Shown: piece by piece, positions 7,703 through 15,834 of the stretch
How the letters are laid out: each line of letters opens with the position of its first letter
How positions within the stretch are numbered: position 1 is the first letter of the stretch
Origin: Mesorhizobium tianshanense
GTDB taxonomy: Bacteria; Pseudomonadota; Alphaproteobacteria; Rhizobiales; Rhizobiaceae
Direction of reading: 5' to 3'
Assembly (NCBI RefSeq): GCF_007830515.1
Contig: NZ_VLKT01000037.1
Location: 1-64,000, forward strand
DNA: 64,000 nucleotides
Notes under the pieces: model-generated
Told to the model about the DNA's origin: nothing
Database searches by the model: none
Seen by the model: the letters and a program-made list of their open reading frames with translations, nothing else
Position numbers and translations under genes: made by a program

Positions 7703-8812
7703 TCAGCGGCTTGCAGCGAGATCTGAAACGGCATCCGGAACGACCACCAGCTTGCCGACAAAATCCTTGGCGATGAAATCCGCCTGGGCGCGATGGAAAT
7801 CGGACAGCCTGTAGACGCCGCCGACCAGCGGCCGGATCTTCTTCTCCTCGATGTAGCGGACGATGCGGCGGAAATCCTTTCGCGTGCCCTGGCTCGAACC
7901 ATGCAGTTGAAGTTGTTTCAGGTACATGGTGCGCAGATCGAGCTGCACGACCGGGCCGGCAATCGCTCCTGCGGTCGTGTAGCGGCCTTCGGGCCTGAGG
8001 ATGCGCAACAGGTCATTGAACATGGCACCGCCTACAAGGTCGGCAACCACGTCGATCGGCTGGCCGCCGGTCGCCGCGTTCACGGCGGCGAGCAGATCAG
8101 CGGCGCCACGGGCGATCACCGCCTCTGCGCCGATGTCGAGCACCGCCTGTTCCTTGCCCTTGCCGACAACCGCATAGGGAATGGCGCCGCGCGCCCGCGC
8201 CAACTGTACGATGCCGGAGCCGACTCCGCCCGACGCGCCGGTGACCAGCACCCGCTCGCCGGCCTTCAATGCGGCGCGTTCCAGCATCTGTTCGCCGGTG
8301 AGATAAGCGCAACAGAAGGTGGCGAGTTCGACATCGCTCAGATCGGTATCGACGACATGGGCATTCTCGGCCGACACGGTCTGGTACTCGGCATAACCGC
8401 CGTCGCGGCCGTGGCCCATATAGTCGATATCGGCGAGTGAATCATCGTCGCGGTTGTAGATGGAGAAATCGACCATCACCCGCTCGCTAATGCGGGCAGA
8501 AGCAACACCATCGCCGACGGCAACGATGTTGCCGACCGTGTCGGTGCCCTGGATGCGCGGGAAGGTCAGCGTGTTGCCCTGACGCGGCCAGGTCGACACC
8601 GCGGCAGCATCCTCCTCCGTGCCATAGGCGCCTTGGCGCACCCAGACATCGGTGTTGTTCATGCCGCAAGCGGTGACCTTGACCAGCACCTCGCCCGGCG
8701 CGGGCGAGGGCACTTTCACATCGGTGCGGTAGACGAGCTTTTCCGGCCCGCCGTGACCGATCAACTGCACGGCGGCCATGGTGGCGGGGATGGTTTTGGT
8801 CATGGCGTTCAT
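7703..8812 (-). CDS. MDR-family (zinc-independent type) alcohol dehydrogenase/quinone reductase
   Basis: A 369-residue medium-chain reductase. The GroES-like N-terminal part (VKVTACGMNNTDVWVRQGAYG) is followed by GTDTVGNIVAVGDG and a Rossmann domain with LVTGASGGVGSGIVQLARARGA near residues 190-211. The cysteine-rich structural zinc loop of classical alcohol dehydrogenases is absent, which fits the quinone-reductase/zeta-crystallin side of the superfamily, NAD(P)H-dependent and cytoplasmic. It begins 8 bases after the stop of the ectoine transaminase gene, so it is probably the last gene of the leftward semialdehyde dehydrogenase-transaminase operon. No standard ectoine pathway step requires it. 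Confidence 0.82.
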   Translation of the reverse strand: MNAMTKTIPATMAAVQLIGHGGPEKLVYRTDVKVPSPAPGEVLVKVTACGMNNTDVWVRQGAYGTEEDAAAVSTWPRQGNTLTFPRIQGTDTVGNIVAVGDGVASARISERVMVDFSIYNRDDDSLADIDYMGHGRDGGYAEYQTVSAENAHVVDTDLSDVELATFCCAYLTGEQMLERAALKAGERVLVTGASGGVGSGIVQLARARGAIPYAVVGKGKEQAVLDIGAEAVIARGAADLLAAVNAATGGQPIDVVADLVGGAMFNDLLRILRPEGRYTTAGAIAGPVVQLDLRTMYLKQLQLHGSSQGTRKDFRRIVRYIEEKKIRPLVGGVYRLSDFHRAQADFIAKDFVGKLVVVPDAVSDLAASR

Positions 8813-8820
8813 GTCAGTCT

Positions 8821-10200
8821 TCAGATGTTGGCAAACACGCTTTTCACCGCATCAGCCGTCTTGGAGACAACGATGTCGGCCTCTTCGCGGGTCAGGCACA
8901 GCGGCGGCGCGAAGCCGAGAATGTCGCCCTGCGGCATGGCGCGACCGATGACGCCGCGCTCGGCAAGGGCGGTCGCGACCTGCGGCCCGATCTTCTGCGA
9001 GGCGTCGAAGAACGCGCGGTCGTCCCGGTCGGCGACGAATTCGACCGCCGCCAGCATGCCGTCGCCGCGCACCTCGCCGACGTTTTTGTGGCCGCCGATG
9101 GCTTTCGCCAGTTCGGCGCGGAAATAGGCGCCGGTCTCGCCGGCGTTGGTCACGAGGTCCATCTCGTCGATCAGTTCCAGGTTGGCCACCCCGGCGGCAA
9201 CGCAGATCGGATGCGCCGAATAGGTCCAGCCGTGGCCTATGCTGCCGAGCTTGTCGGAACCCTGCACCAGTACCTGCCAGACCTTGTCCGAGACGATAAC
9301 GCCCGACAGCGGCGCATAGGCCGAGGTTAGGCCCTTGGCGATGGTGATCAGGTCGGGCTTGATGCCGTAATGGTCGGACCCGAACATGGTGCCCAGCCGG
9401 CCGAATCCGGTCACCACTTCGTCGGCGACCAGCAGCACATCGTATTTCTTCAGCACGCCTTGAATCTTTTCCCAATAGAGAGCGGGCGGCGGCACGATGC
9501 CGCCAGTGCCGAGGATCGGCTCTCCGATAAAGGCGGCGACCGTGTCCGGGCCTTCGGCGAGGATCATCTCTTCGAGCTTGTCGGCGCAGTATTGCGAGAA
9601 CTGTTCCTCGCTCGTCGAACGGTCGGCGCGGCGGAAATAATAGGGCGCCTCGGTGTGCAGGATCGGCGCGCGCGGCAGGTCGAAGGCGTTGTGGAACAGG
9701 TCGAGCCCGGTCAGCGATCCGGTCATGACGCCGGAGCCGTGATAGCCGCGCCAGCGCGAGATGATCTTCTTCTTCTCCGGCCGGCCAAGCACATTGTTGT
9801 AGTACCAGATCAGCTTGATGTTGGTTTCGTTGGCGTCGGAACCGGAAAGGCCGAAATAGACCCTCGACATGCCTTGCGGCGCCCGGTCGATGATCATCTT
9901 GGCAAGCGTGATCGACGCCTCGGTGCCGTGGCCGACATAGGCGTGGTAATAGGCGAGGTTCTTGGCTTGCGCGGCGATGGCGTCGGCGATCTTCTGGCGG
10001 CCATAGCCGACATTGACGCAATAAAGCCCGGCGAAGGCATCGATGCTCTTGCGGCCATTATTGTCCCAGACGGTGACGCCTTCACCACCGGCCATGACGC
10101 GGGTCGGCGATTCACCGCGCGCGTGCGTGCCCATATGGGTCGAGGGATGGAAGAAGTGGTCGCGGTCCCAGGCGGCAAGTTCATTGGACTGGTCGAGCAT
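8821..10200 (-). CDS. doeD: Class III aminotransferase, probable diaminobutyrate transaminase of ectoine catabolism
   Basis: A 459-residue PLP enzyme starting at ATG 10200 behind a strong ribosome site (AAGGAG). Landmarks are GLSGSDANE (cofactor loop, about residues 117-125), RGYHG (151-154), ADEV with Asp260 and the PLP lysine in ITIAKGLTS (Lys289). In ectoine degradation loci this gene (atf or doeD) converts L-2,4-diaminobutyrate to aspartate semialdehyde, which the neighbouring dehydrogenase oxidises to aspartate. It lies 31 bp after the dehydrogenase gene and 8 bp before the MDR gene. The reaction is assigned from context and family; the family alone would also allow GABA or beta-alanine. 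Confidence 0.85.
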   Translation of the reverse strand: MLDQSNELAAWDRDHFFHPSTHMGTHARGESPTRVMAGGEGVTVWDNNGRKSIDAFAGLYCVNVGYGRQKIADAIAAQAKNLAYYHAYVGHGTEASITLAKMIIDRAPQGMSRVYFGLSGSDANETNIKLIWYYNNVLGRPEKKKIISRWRGYHGSGVMTGSLTGLDLFHNAFDLPRAPILHTEAPYYFRRADRSTSEEQFSQYCADKLEEMILAEGPDTVAAFIGEPILGTGGIVPPPALYWEKIQGVLKKYDVLLVADEVVTGFGRLGTMFGSDHYGIKPDLITIAKGLTSAYAPLSGVIVSDKVWQVLVQGSDKLGSIGHGWTYSAHPICVAAGVANLELIDEMDLVTNAGETGAYFRAELAKAIGGHKNVGEVRGDGMLAAVEFVADRDDRAFFDASQKIGPQVATALAERGVIGRAMPQGDILGFAPPLCLTREEADIVVSKTADAVKSVFANI

Positions 10201-10231
10201 TTTTTCTACTCCTTGAAGGAAATTCTGATCT

Positions 10232-11725
10232 CTAGGCCACGTCCAGGCAGAGATATTTAAGATCGGTAAAGGCTTCGAGCCCGTGGCGCGAGCCCTCTCG
10301 GCCGGTGCCGGACTGTTTGACGCCGCCGAACGGGATCGGCGCGCCGGTGATCTTGACGCGGTTGATGGCGACCATACCGTAGTCGAGCGCGCGGCCCATG
10401 CGCAATTGGCGGCCGCCGTTCTCGGTGACGACATAGGCGACGAGGCCGTATTCGGTGGCGTTGGCGCGGGTGATGACTTCGTCTTCGCTGTCGAAGGGCG
10501 TCACGGCGGCGACCGGACCAAAGGTTTCCTCGCGCATGATGAGCGCGTCATCGGCAACATCGGCGAGCAAGGTCGGCTGATAGAATAGCGGCCCGGCCGG
10601 ATGTCGCTTGCCGCCGGTGAGGCAGCGCGCGCCACCAGCCAGCGCATCGGCGACCTGCTCCTCGACCTTCTTGACGCCGCGCTCGTGCATCAACGGCCCG
10701 ATGTCGGTGTCATCAGCCAGGCCATTGCCGGTCCGCAACGTCTCGATACGTCTGGCGAAGGCAGCACAGAATCGATCGTAAAGCGGCCGCTGCACATAGA
10801 TGCGGTTGGCGGCGAGGCAATCCTGCCCGGACGTGGCGAATTTGGCATCGACGGCTATGGTCACAGCCTTGTCGAGATCGGCATCGGCAAAGACGATCAG
10901 CGGGGCATGGCCGCCAAGCTCCATCACCAGCCGCTTCATCGTCGGCGCGCTCTGCGCGGCGATCAGCCTGCCGATTTCGGTCGAGCCGGTGAAGCTCATG
11001 GCGCGAATGCGCGGGTCCTCGGACATCCGCCCGACGATGGTCGAAGCCTTGCCGGTGACGATGTTGAAGACGCCTGCCGGCAGGCCGGCGCGTTCGCCGA
11101 GTTCGGCCAGCGCCAGTGCCGACAGCGGCGTCTCCGACGAAGGATGCGCGACGATGGTGCAGCCGGCGGCAAGCGCTGCCGCCGCCTTGCGGGTCAGCAT
11201 GGCCACGGGAAAATTCCACGGCGTGACGACACCGACGACGCCGAGTGGTTCGCGCCGCACCATCATCTCGGCGTTTGGCAAATGGCTGGTGACGCTTTCG
11301 GCGTTGAGGCGTTTTGCCTCCTCGGCATACCACTCGACGAAGGAGGCGGCGTAGTCGATCTCGCCCCGCGCTTCCCTGAGCGGCTTGCCCTGTTCGAGCG
11401 TCATCAACAGCGCCAGATCATCTTTGGCGGCGATGATCAGGTCGAACCATTTTCGCAAAATTCTTGAGCGTTCCTGCGGCAGAGCCGCGCGCCAGGCGGG
11501 AAAGGCACGGGACGCCGCGTCGATCGCCTTGCTCGTCTGCTGGATATCGAGCGCGGCGACGAAGGCGACAGTGGCGCCTGTGGCAGGATCGGTCACCTCG
11601 AAGCTCTCGGCGGCCTCACTCGCCGTCCAGTGGCCGTCGACATAGGCGAGTTCGCGCAGCAGCCGGCGGTCGGCGAGGCGGTCAAGCGCTTCGTGGCGTA
11701 GTGGGCGGGCAAAATGCGCGGACAT
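10232..11725 (-). CDS. doeC: NAD(P)-dependent semialdehyde dehydrogenase (GabD-type; aspartate-semialdehyde step of ectoine catabolism)
   Basis: A 497-residue aldehyde dehydrogenase. It carries the oxyanion-hole Asn in VVTPWNFPVAM (about residue 171), the FTGSTEIGRLI cofactor turn (245-255), the general base Glu269 in MELGGHAP, and the catalytic Cys303 in SGQDCLAANR. The overall pattern is of succinate-semialdehyde dehydrogenases; in ectoine loci the equivalent gene (ssd or doeC) oxidises aspartate-4-semialdehyde to aspartate. GQDCLAANR differs slightly from the GQTCVCANR of E. coli GabD. The gene is followed by the transaminase with 31 bp between, and is separated from the upstream Lrp gene by a 129-bp gap holding an inverted repeat. 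Confidence 0.88.
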   Translation of the reverse strand: MSAHFARPLRHEALDRLADRRLLRELAYVDGHWTASEAAESFEVTDPATGATVAFVAALDIQQTSKAIDAASRAFPAWRAALPQERSRILRKWFDLIIAAKDDLALLMTLEQGKPLREARGEIDYAASFVEWYAEEAKRLNAESVTSHLPNAEMMVRREPLGVVGVVTPWNFPVAMLTRKAAAALAAGCTIVAHPSSETPLSALALAELGERAGLPAGVFNIVTGKASTIVGRMSEDPRIRAMSFTGSTEIGRLIAAQSAPTMKRLVMELGGHAPLIVFADADLDKAVTIAVDAKFATSGQDCLAANRIYVQRPLYDRFCAAFARRIETLRTGNGLADDTDIGPLMHERGVKKVEEQVADALAGGARCLTGGKRHPAGPLFYQPTLLADVADDALIMREETFGPVAAVTPFDSEDEVITRANATEYGLVAYVVTENGGRQLRMGRALDYGMVAINRVKITGAPIPFGGVKQSGTGREGSRHGLEAFTDLKYLCLDVA

Positions 11726-11806
11726 GTTCGGGTCTCCCGGTTCGGGGTGATACGGGAAGACTATCCGCGTGGAGCAGACAGAGAGGCTGTTTGGGTGCTC
11801 GCGCGT

Positions 11807-11850
11807 AGAGAGATTGTCTCTATTGGGCTGCCCGGGCAGACGATCTCTCT
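11807..11850. promoter_or_regulatory. 13-bp inverted repeat between the Lrp gene and the dehydrogenase gene
   Basis: AGAGAGATTGTCT (11807-11819) and AGACGATCTCTCT (11838-11850) are complementary in 12 of 13 positions with an 18-base spacer. It starts just past the Lrp stop codon and lies about 80 bp upstream of the dehydrogenase ATG. It could be an Lrp/AsnC operator of the downstream operon or a terminator stem for the Lrp gene; no T-run follows on either strand. Confidence 0.45.
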
Positions 11851-11854
11851 AGCG

Positions 11855-12346
11855 TTACGATGACATCGGCAACAGATCGGCCACCGGCAAGGCGACCTCC
11901 TCCTTCACCGTCTTGGTGACGATGTAGGTGAAATAACGGTCGATGCCGATCTCGCGTTCCAGCAGGGCGTCGACAAGCCGCTGATAGGCGTCGATGTCGC
12001 GCGCCATCACTTTCAGCAGATAGTCGACACCGCCGCCCACCGACCAGCAGGCGACGATCTCGGGGACGTCGCGGATGACGCGCTCGAAACGGTCGAAATC
12101 GGCTTGGCGGTGGCTGGCCAGCGTCACCTCCATCAGTACGGTTGCGACCGGGGCGACGGCGCGCATCGCGACCTTGGCGTGATAGCCGGAGACGATGCCG
12201 GCCTTCTCCAGCTTTCGCAGCCGCATCCAGCATGGCGTCGGCGACAGGCCAACCTTGTCGGCGAGCGCCAGCTTGGTGATGCGCCCGTCGCGCTGGACCG
12301 CATCAAGGATTTTGAGGTCGATCGGATCGAGTTTCGGTGCGGCCAT
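11855..12346 (-). CDS. Lrp/AsnC-family regulator of ectoine utilisation
   Basis: A 163-residue feast/famine regulator. Residues about 5-65 form the winged helix-turn-helix (LDPIDLKILDAVQRDGRITK, then LADKVGLSPTPCWMRLRKLE), followed by a RAM ligand-binding domain (about 70-150) with VLMEVTLASH and ACWSVGGGVDYLLKV. ATG 12346 gives the canonical N-terminus; 12376 is an alternative. An AsnC-type gene is a standard member of ectoine degradation loci (asnC, doeX), where it controls catabolic genes, and this one lies between enuR and the semialdehyde dehydrogenase gene. It is divergent from enuR across 83 bp, so both regulators probably share a control region. Confidence 0.88.
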   Translation of the reverse strand: MAAPKLDPIDLKILDAVQRDGRITKLALADKVGLSPTPCWMRLRKLEKAGIVSGYHAKVAMRAVAPVATVLMEVTLASHRQADFDRFERVIRDVPEIVACWSVGGGVDYLLKVMARDIDAYQRLVDALLEREIGIDRYFTYIVTKTVKEEVALPVADLLPMSS

Positions 12347-12429
12347 GAGCGTCCACTTTTTCGTCCCAGACACCATGACGGCGCATTATTTCGATTGTCA
12401 ATTGCACTGATTTCGATCTCTAATAAGTC

Positions 12430-13815
12430 ATGACATTGTGGCGTCCAGATCCCGCGCTCATCCGGCGGCCGGCCTATCAGTCGCTTGCCGACCAGTTCGC
12501 GCGCGCCATCCATGACGGGCGGCTGGCCAACGGCGCGCGGCTGCCGACACATCGCCGGTTGGCCGACGACCTGAAGCTCTCGGTGCAGACGGTCAGCCGC
12601 GCCTATGAGGAACTGATCCGCCGGGGCCTGGTCTCCGGCGAGATCGGCCGCGGCAGCTTCGTGCAGACGCAGCGCCGCGAGCCGGAGCCACCCTATCTGC
12701 CGGAGCGCCTTGGCGAGGTCATCGACCTTTCCATTCTGAAGCCGGTGTGCGAGCCGATGCATCTGGAGCGGCTGAAACAGGCGCTGGGCTGGCTTGCCGA
12801 AACCCTGCCGTCGAGCTCGGCGCTGTCGTTCCGGCCGAACATGGTGTTCCCGCGCCACCGCGCGGTGGCGGTCGAATGGCTGCGGCTGTGCGGTCTCGAC
12901 GTGTCCGCGCAGAATGTCAGCCTGACCAACGGCGCGACGGCCGGGATGACGGTGGCGCTGATGAGCGTGGCGCCGCCCGGTTCGACCGTCGCCACCGAGG
13001 CGATCGGCCACCACACGCTGATCCCGCTGGCGCGCTATCTCGGTTTCAACCTCGAGGGCCTGCCGATCGACGACAACGGCCTGATCCCGGAGGCGCTCGA
13101 CGAGGCGTGCCGGCTGTCCGACATCCGGGCCGTGTTCGTGCAGCCTTCGGTGATCAACCCGACCGCGACGCTGATGGACGCCGCGCGGCGGGCTGAGATC
13201 GCCGCGGTGGCGCGCAAGCACGACATCGCCATCATCGAGAACGACGTGCTCGGCCCGCTGGTCGAGGGCCGGCCGCCGCCGGTCGCTGTCTTCGCGCCCG
13301 AGCGCACGCTCTATGTCACCTCCTTCACCAAGATCGTGGTGCCGGGCCTGCGCATCGGTTATCTCGCGGCGCCCGACCGTTATGTCGCCGCCGTCGCGAA
13401 CCGGCATCTCGTCTCGAACTGGATGGCGACGCCGCTGGTGGCGGAGATCGCAACCAAATGGGTGACCGACGGCACGGCGATGGAGCTCGTCCGCTGGCAG
13501 CGTGCGGCGCTGCGGCGGCGGCAGGAGATCGCGGCGCAAGTGCTCGCCGGCGTCGACTACCGCGTTCATCGCGACGGATTGCATCTGTGGCTGCAGCTGC
13601 CCGGCGACCGCGCCGAGGAGAGTTTCGTCTCACAGGCCCGTCTGCAGGGCGTGGCGATCGCACCAGGCACATCGTTCCGCATCTCGGCGGCGCCCTGGCA
13701 GCCGGCGGTTCGTATCTCGCTGGGCTCGACCACCGAGGGGGAACTGCGCGCCGGCCTGAGCGTTGTCACCAAGTTGCTGCTCGGCGATCCGGAGCATCTC
13801 CTGCTGGCGATCTAG
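12430..13815 (+). CDS. enuR: MocR-type GntR regulator EnuR of ectoine uptake and utilisation
   Basis: A 461-residue fusion of a GntR winged helix (residues about 10-75, with GARLPTHRRLADDLKLSVQT and the GSFVQT wing) and an inactive fold-type I aminotransferase domain. The cofactor lysine is in SFTKIVVPGLRIGY (Lys301), close to the position known in EnuR of Ruegeria pomeroyi, where PLP holds the inducers N-acetyl-diaminobutyrate or diaminobutyrate. It stands directly before ehuABCD, the place expected for EnuR (EhuR), a repressor of the uptake and catabolic genes. ATG 12430 gives the standard N-terminus. Its operators are probably the TTGWCATGA-type repeats noted before ehuA. Confidence 0.92.
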   Translation: MTLWRPDPALIRRPAYQSLADQFARAIHDGRLANGARLPTHRRLADDLKLSVQTVSRAYEELIRRGLVSGEIGRGSFVQTQRREPEPPYLPERLGEVIDLSILKPVCEPMHLERLKQALGWLAETLPSSSALSFRPNMVFPRHRAVAVEWLRLCGLDVSAQNVSLTNGATAGMTVALMSVAPPGSTVATEAIGHHTLIPLARYLGFNLEGLPIDDNGLIPEALDEACRLSDIRAVFVQPSVINPTATLMDAARRAEIAAVARKHDIAIIENDVLGPLVEGRPPPVAVFAPERTLYVTSFTKIVVPGLRIGYLAAPDRYVAAVANRHLVSNWMATPLVAEIATKWVTDGTAMELVRWQRAALRRRQEIAAQVLAGVDYRVHRDGLHLWLQLPGDRAEESFVSQARLQGVAIAPGTSFRISAAPWQPAVRISLGSTTEGELRAGLSVVTKLLLGDPEHLLLAI

Positions 13816-13851
13816 GCAGATATTGCCGCGAAATTGTGCGGAGTCACAAAC

Positions 13852-13884
13852 ATTGTCATGAGTTTATTTTCCCGATTGACATGA
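13852..13884 (+). promoter_or_regulatory. Candidate EnuR operator and promoter before ehuA
   Basis: ATTGTCATGA (13852-13861) and ATTGACATGA (13875-13884) form a direct repeat with a 23-bp pitch, about two helical turns, the arrangement common for MocR dimers. The second copy contains TTGACA, a good -35 hexamer for the ehuA transcript. A similar sequence in reverse orientation (TCATGACATT, 12428-12437) overlaps the enuR start codon. Binding by EnuR is inferred. Confidence 0.45.
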
Positions 13885-13939
13885 TTTGGCGCGTTCCGCA
13901 TCGTTAGGGCATAGGCCTTCTCCAGAACGGGGAAATTCA

Positions 13940-14725
13940 TTGTCCGCGCCCATCATCAAGATCGACGCCATTTCGAAAAGCTTCGGCACCTTCAAGGTGC
14001 TGGACGGCCTGTCGATGCAGGTCATGCCGCGCGAGAAGCTGGCGCTGATCGGCCCATCCGGCTCGGGCAAGACGACGATCCTGCGCATCCTGATGACGCT
14101 GGAGCGGATCGATAGTGGCCACATCCAGATCGACGGCGAGCAGCTTTACCACATGGAGCGCAACGGCCAGTTGCTGGCCGCCGACGAACGCCATCTGGCA
14201 AAAATGCGCCAGAAGATCGGCATGGTCTTCCAGCTGTTCAACCTGTTTCCGCACAAGAGCGTCATCGACAACGTCACCCTGGCGCCGATCCTGACCAAGG
14301 GCATGCCGCGCGCCGCCGCCGAAAAAGGTGCGATGGAACTGCTCGACATGGTCGGCATGGCCGACAAGGCCAAGAGCATGCCGGCGCAGCTCTCCGGTGG
14401 GCAGAAGCAGCGCGTGGCGATCGCCCGGGCGCTCGCATTGCAGCCCAGGATCATGCTGTTCGACGAGGTGACATCGGCACTCGATCCGGAGCTGGTCGAG
14501 GAGGTGCTGAACGTCTTGTGGCGGCTCTGCTCCGAGACCGACATGACCATGCTGCTGGTCACCCACGAAATGGGTTTTGCCCATGATTTCGCCGACCGGG
14601 TGCTGTTCTTCGATCGCGGCAAGATCGTCGAGGAAGGCAAGCCCGACGAGATTTTCCGCAATCCCAAGCAGGAGCGCACGCAAGGCTTCCTGAAGAAGAT
14701 CATCGCGGCCGGACATCGCGTCTGA
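13940..14725 (+). CDS. ehuA: Ectoine/hydroxyectoine ABC transporter, ATP-binding protein EhuA
   Basis: A 261-residue polar-amino-acid-type ABC ATPase that powers ectoine import at the inner membrane. Walker A is GPSGSGKTT, the signature is LSGGQKQRVAIARAL, Walker B is RIMLFDEVTSALDP and the switch His is in LLVTHEMGFAHDF. The DEVTSALDP variant (Val in place of Pro) is usual for EhuA. TTG at 13940, preceded by ACGGGGA, is preferred to the ATG at 13886, which adds 18 residues and would overlap the probable promoter. It opens the ehuABCD-eutABC-doeAB operon, 124 bp after enuR. Confidence 0.9.
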   Translation: MSAPIIKIDAISKSFGTFKVLDGLSMQVMPREKLALIGPSGSGKTTILRILMTLERIDSGHIQIDGEQLYHMERNGQLLAADERHLAKMRQKIGMVFQLFNLFPHKSVIDNVTLAPILTKGMPRAAAEKGAMELLDMVGMADKAKSMPAQLSGGQKQRVAIARALALQPRIMLFDEVTSALDPELVEEVLNVLWRLCSETDMTMLLVTHEMGFAHDFADRVLFFDRGKIVEEGKPDEIFRNPKQERTQGFLKKIIAAGHRV

Positions 14726-14818
14726 CCGCATGTCGGAGGCGGCAACGCCGTCCTCTAGGGGCGGCGACGCCGTCTCGAACCAAGGCAAACCAAGAAGAGA
14801 AACAAGGAGTTGGGAACA

Positions 14819-15670
14819 ATGAATAAACTTGGCATTCTGGCCGGCGTCGCCGGTGTTGCACTGACCGCGATTCTGGCCGCCGCGACCGCGGGATCGGCCG
14901 ATGAAGGCAAGCTCGAAGAGCTCAAGGCACAGGGCTTCGCCCGCGTCGCCATCGCCAACGAGCCGCCCTATACGGCGGTCGCCGCCGACGGCAAGGTTTC
15001 GGGTGCGGCGCCCGATGTGGCGCGTGAAATCTTCAAGCGCCTCGGCGTCAACGACATCGTCGCCTCGATCTCGGAATATGGCGCCATGATCCCTGGCCTG
15101 CAGGCCGGCCGTTTCGACGTCGTCACCGCTGGCCTGTTCATGAAGCCGGAGCGTTGCGCGGCGGTCGTCTATTCGGAGCCGGTGCTGTGCGACGCCGAGG
15201 CGATGCTGGTCAAGAAGGGCAACCCGAAGGGCTTCAAGAGCTACGAGGATGTCGCCAAGGACACGAGTGCGACGATCGGGGCGCCGGGCGGCGGCACCGA
15301 GGAGAAGCTGGCGCTCACTGCCGGCGTGCCGCGCGAGCGCGTCATCGTCGTGCCGGACGGCCAGAGCGGCCTGAAGATGCTGCAGGACGGCCGCATCGAT
15401 GCCTATTCGCTGCCGGTGCTGTCGATCAACGACCTGGTCAAGAAGGCCAACGATCCGAACCTCGAAGTCGTCGCCCCGGTGGTCGGCGCGCCGGTCTATT
15501 GCGACGGCGCGGCCTTCAAGAAGGGCGACGAGGCGCTGCGCGATGCCTATGACGTCGAGCTGGCCAAGCTGAAGGAATCCGGTGAATTCGCCAAGATCAT
15601 CGAGCCTTACGGCTTCTCGGCGGCAGCGGCGATGTCGACGAGCCGCGACAAGCTCTGCTCGGCGAAGTAG
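14819..15670 (+). CDS. ehuB: Ectoine/hydroxyectoine-binding periplasmic protein EhuB
   Basis: A 283-residue type II solute-binding protein. A signal peptide (MNKLGILAGVAGVALTAILA, cleaved near residue 25) leads to a mature protein opening with LKAQGFARVAIANEPPYT, the entry strand of the amino-acid-binding group. IGAPGGGTEEKLA and VVPDGQSGLKMLQDGRIDAY are typical of EhuB. It captures ectoine and hydroxyectoine in the periplasm and delivers them to EhuC/EhuD. ATG 14819 follows AAGGAG at about 9 bases. A block of palindromic repeats stands between it and ehuC and may lower downstream expression relative to the binding protein. Confidence 0.92.
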   Translation: MNKLGILAGVAGVALTAILAAATAGSADEGKLEELKAQGFARVAIANEPPYTAVAADGKVSGAAPDVAREIFKRLGVNDIVASISEYGAMIPGLQAGRFDVVTAGLFMKPERCAAVVYSEPVLCDAEAMLVKKGNPKGFKSYEDVAKDTSATIGAPGGGTEEKLALTAGVPRERVIVVPDGQSGLKMLQDGRIDAYSLPVLSINDLVKKANDPNLEVVAPVVGAPVYCDGAAFKKGDEALRDAYDVELAKLKESGEFAKIIEPYGFSAAAAMSTSRDKLCSAK

Positions 15671-15674
15671 GGAC

Positions 15675-15805
15675 AGCCCCTCATCCGGCCCTTCGGGCCA
15701 CTTTCTCCCCAGCTGGGGAGAAGAGGTTGGCCGGCGTCGCAAGCCTCCTCTCCCCTCGGGGAGAGGTCGCCCGAGCGAAGCGGAGGGCGCGTGAAGGGGA
15801 CTTCG
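15675..15805. repeat. Palindromic intergenic element (RIME-like) between ehuB and ehuC
   Basis: The gap holds three strong stems: GGCC-CTTC-GGGCC (15687-15699), TTCTCCCC-AGCT-GGGGAGAA (15703-15722) and CCTCTCCCC-TC-GGGGAGAGG (15747-15766), with flanks typical of palindromic elements common between rhizobial genes. Similar but not identical blocks occur at 49277-49440 and 61427-61612. Being inside an operon, it may act as an attenuator or as mRNA protection for ehuB. Confidence 0.7.
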
Positions 15806-15834
15806 ACCAAACGTCCAAGTAGGACAATACACTA

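Noticed and set aside
12133..13584. 483-codon minus-strand frame opposite enuR running into the Lrp gene
   Set aside because: Shadow of enuR; it joins the Lrp region in a different frame from the real regulator.
13937..15832. 631-codon open frame on the minus strand opposite ehuA and ehuB
   Set aside because: Composition is that of an antisense shadow (runs of Arg, His, Asp, Gln), with no motifs; the plus strand encodes clear EhuA and EhuB.
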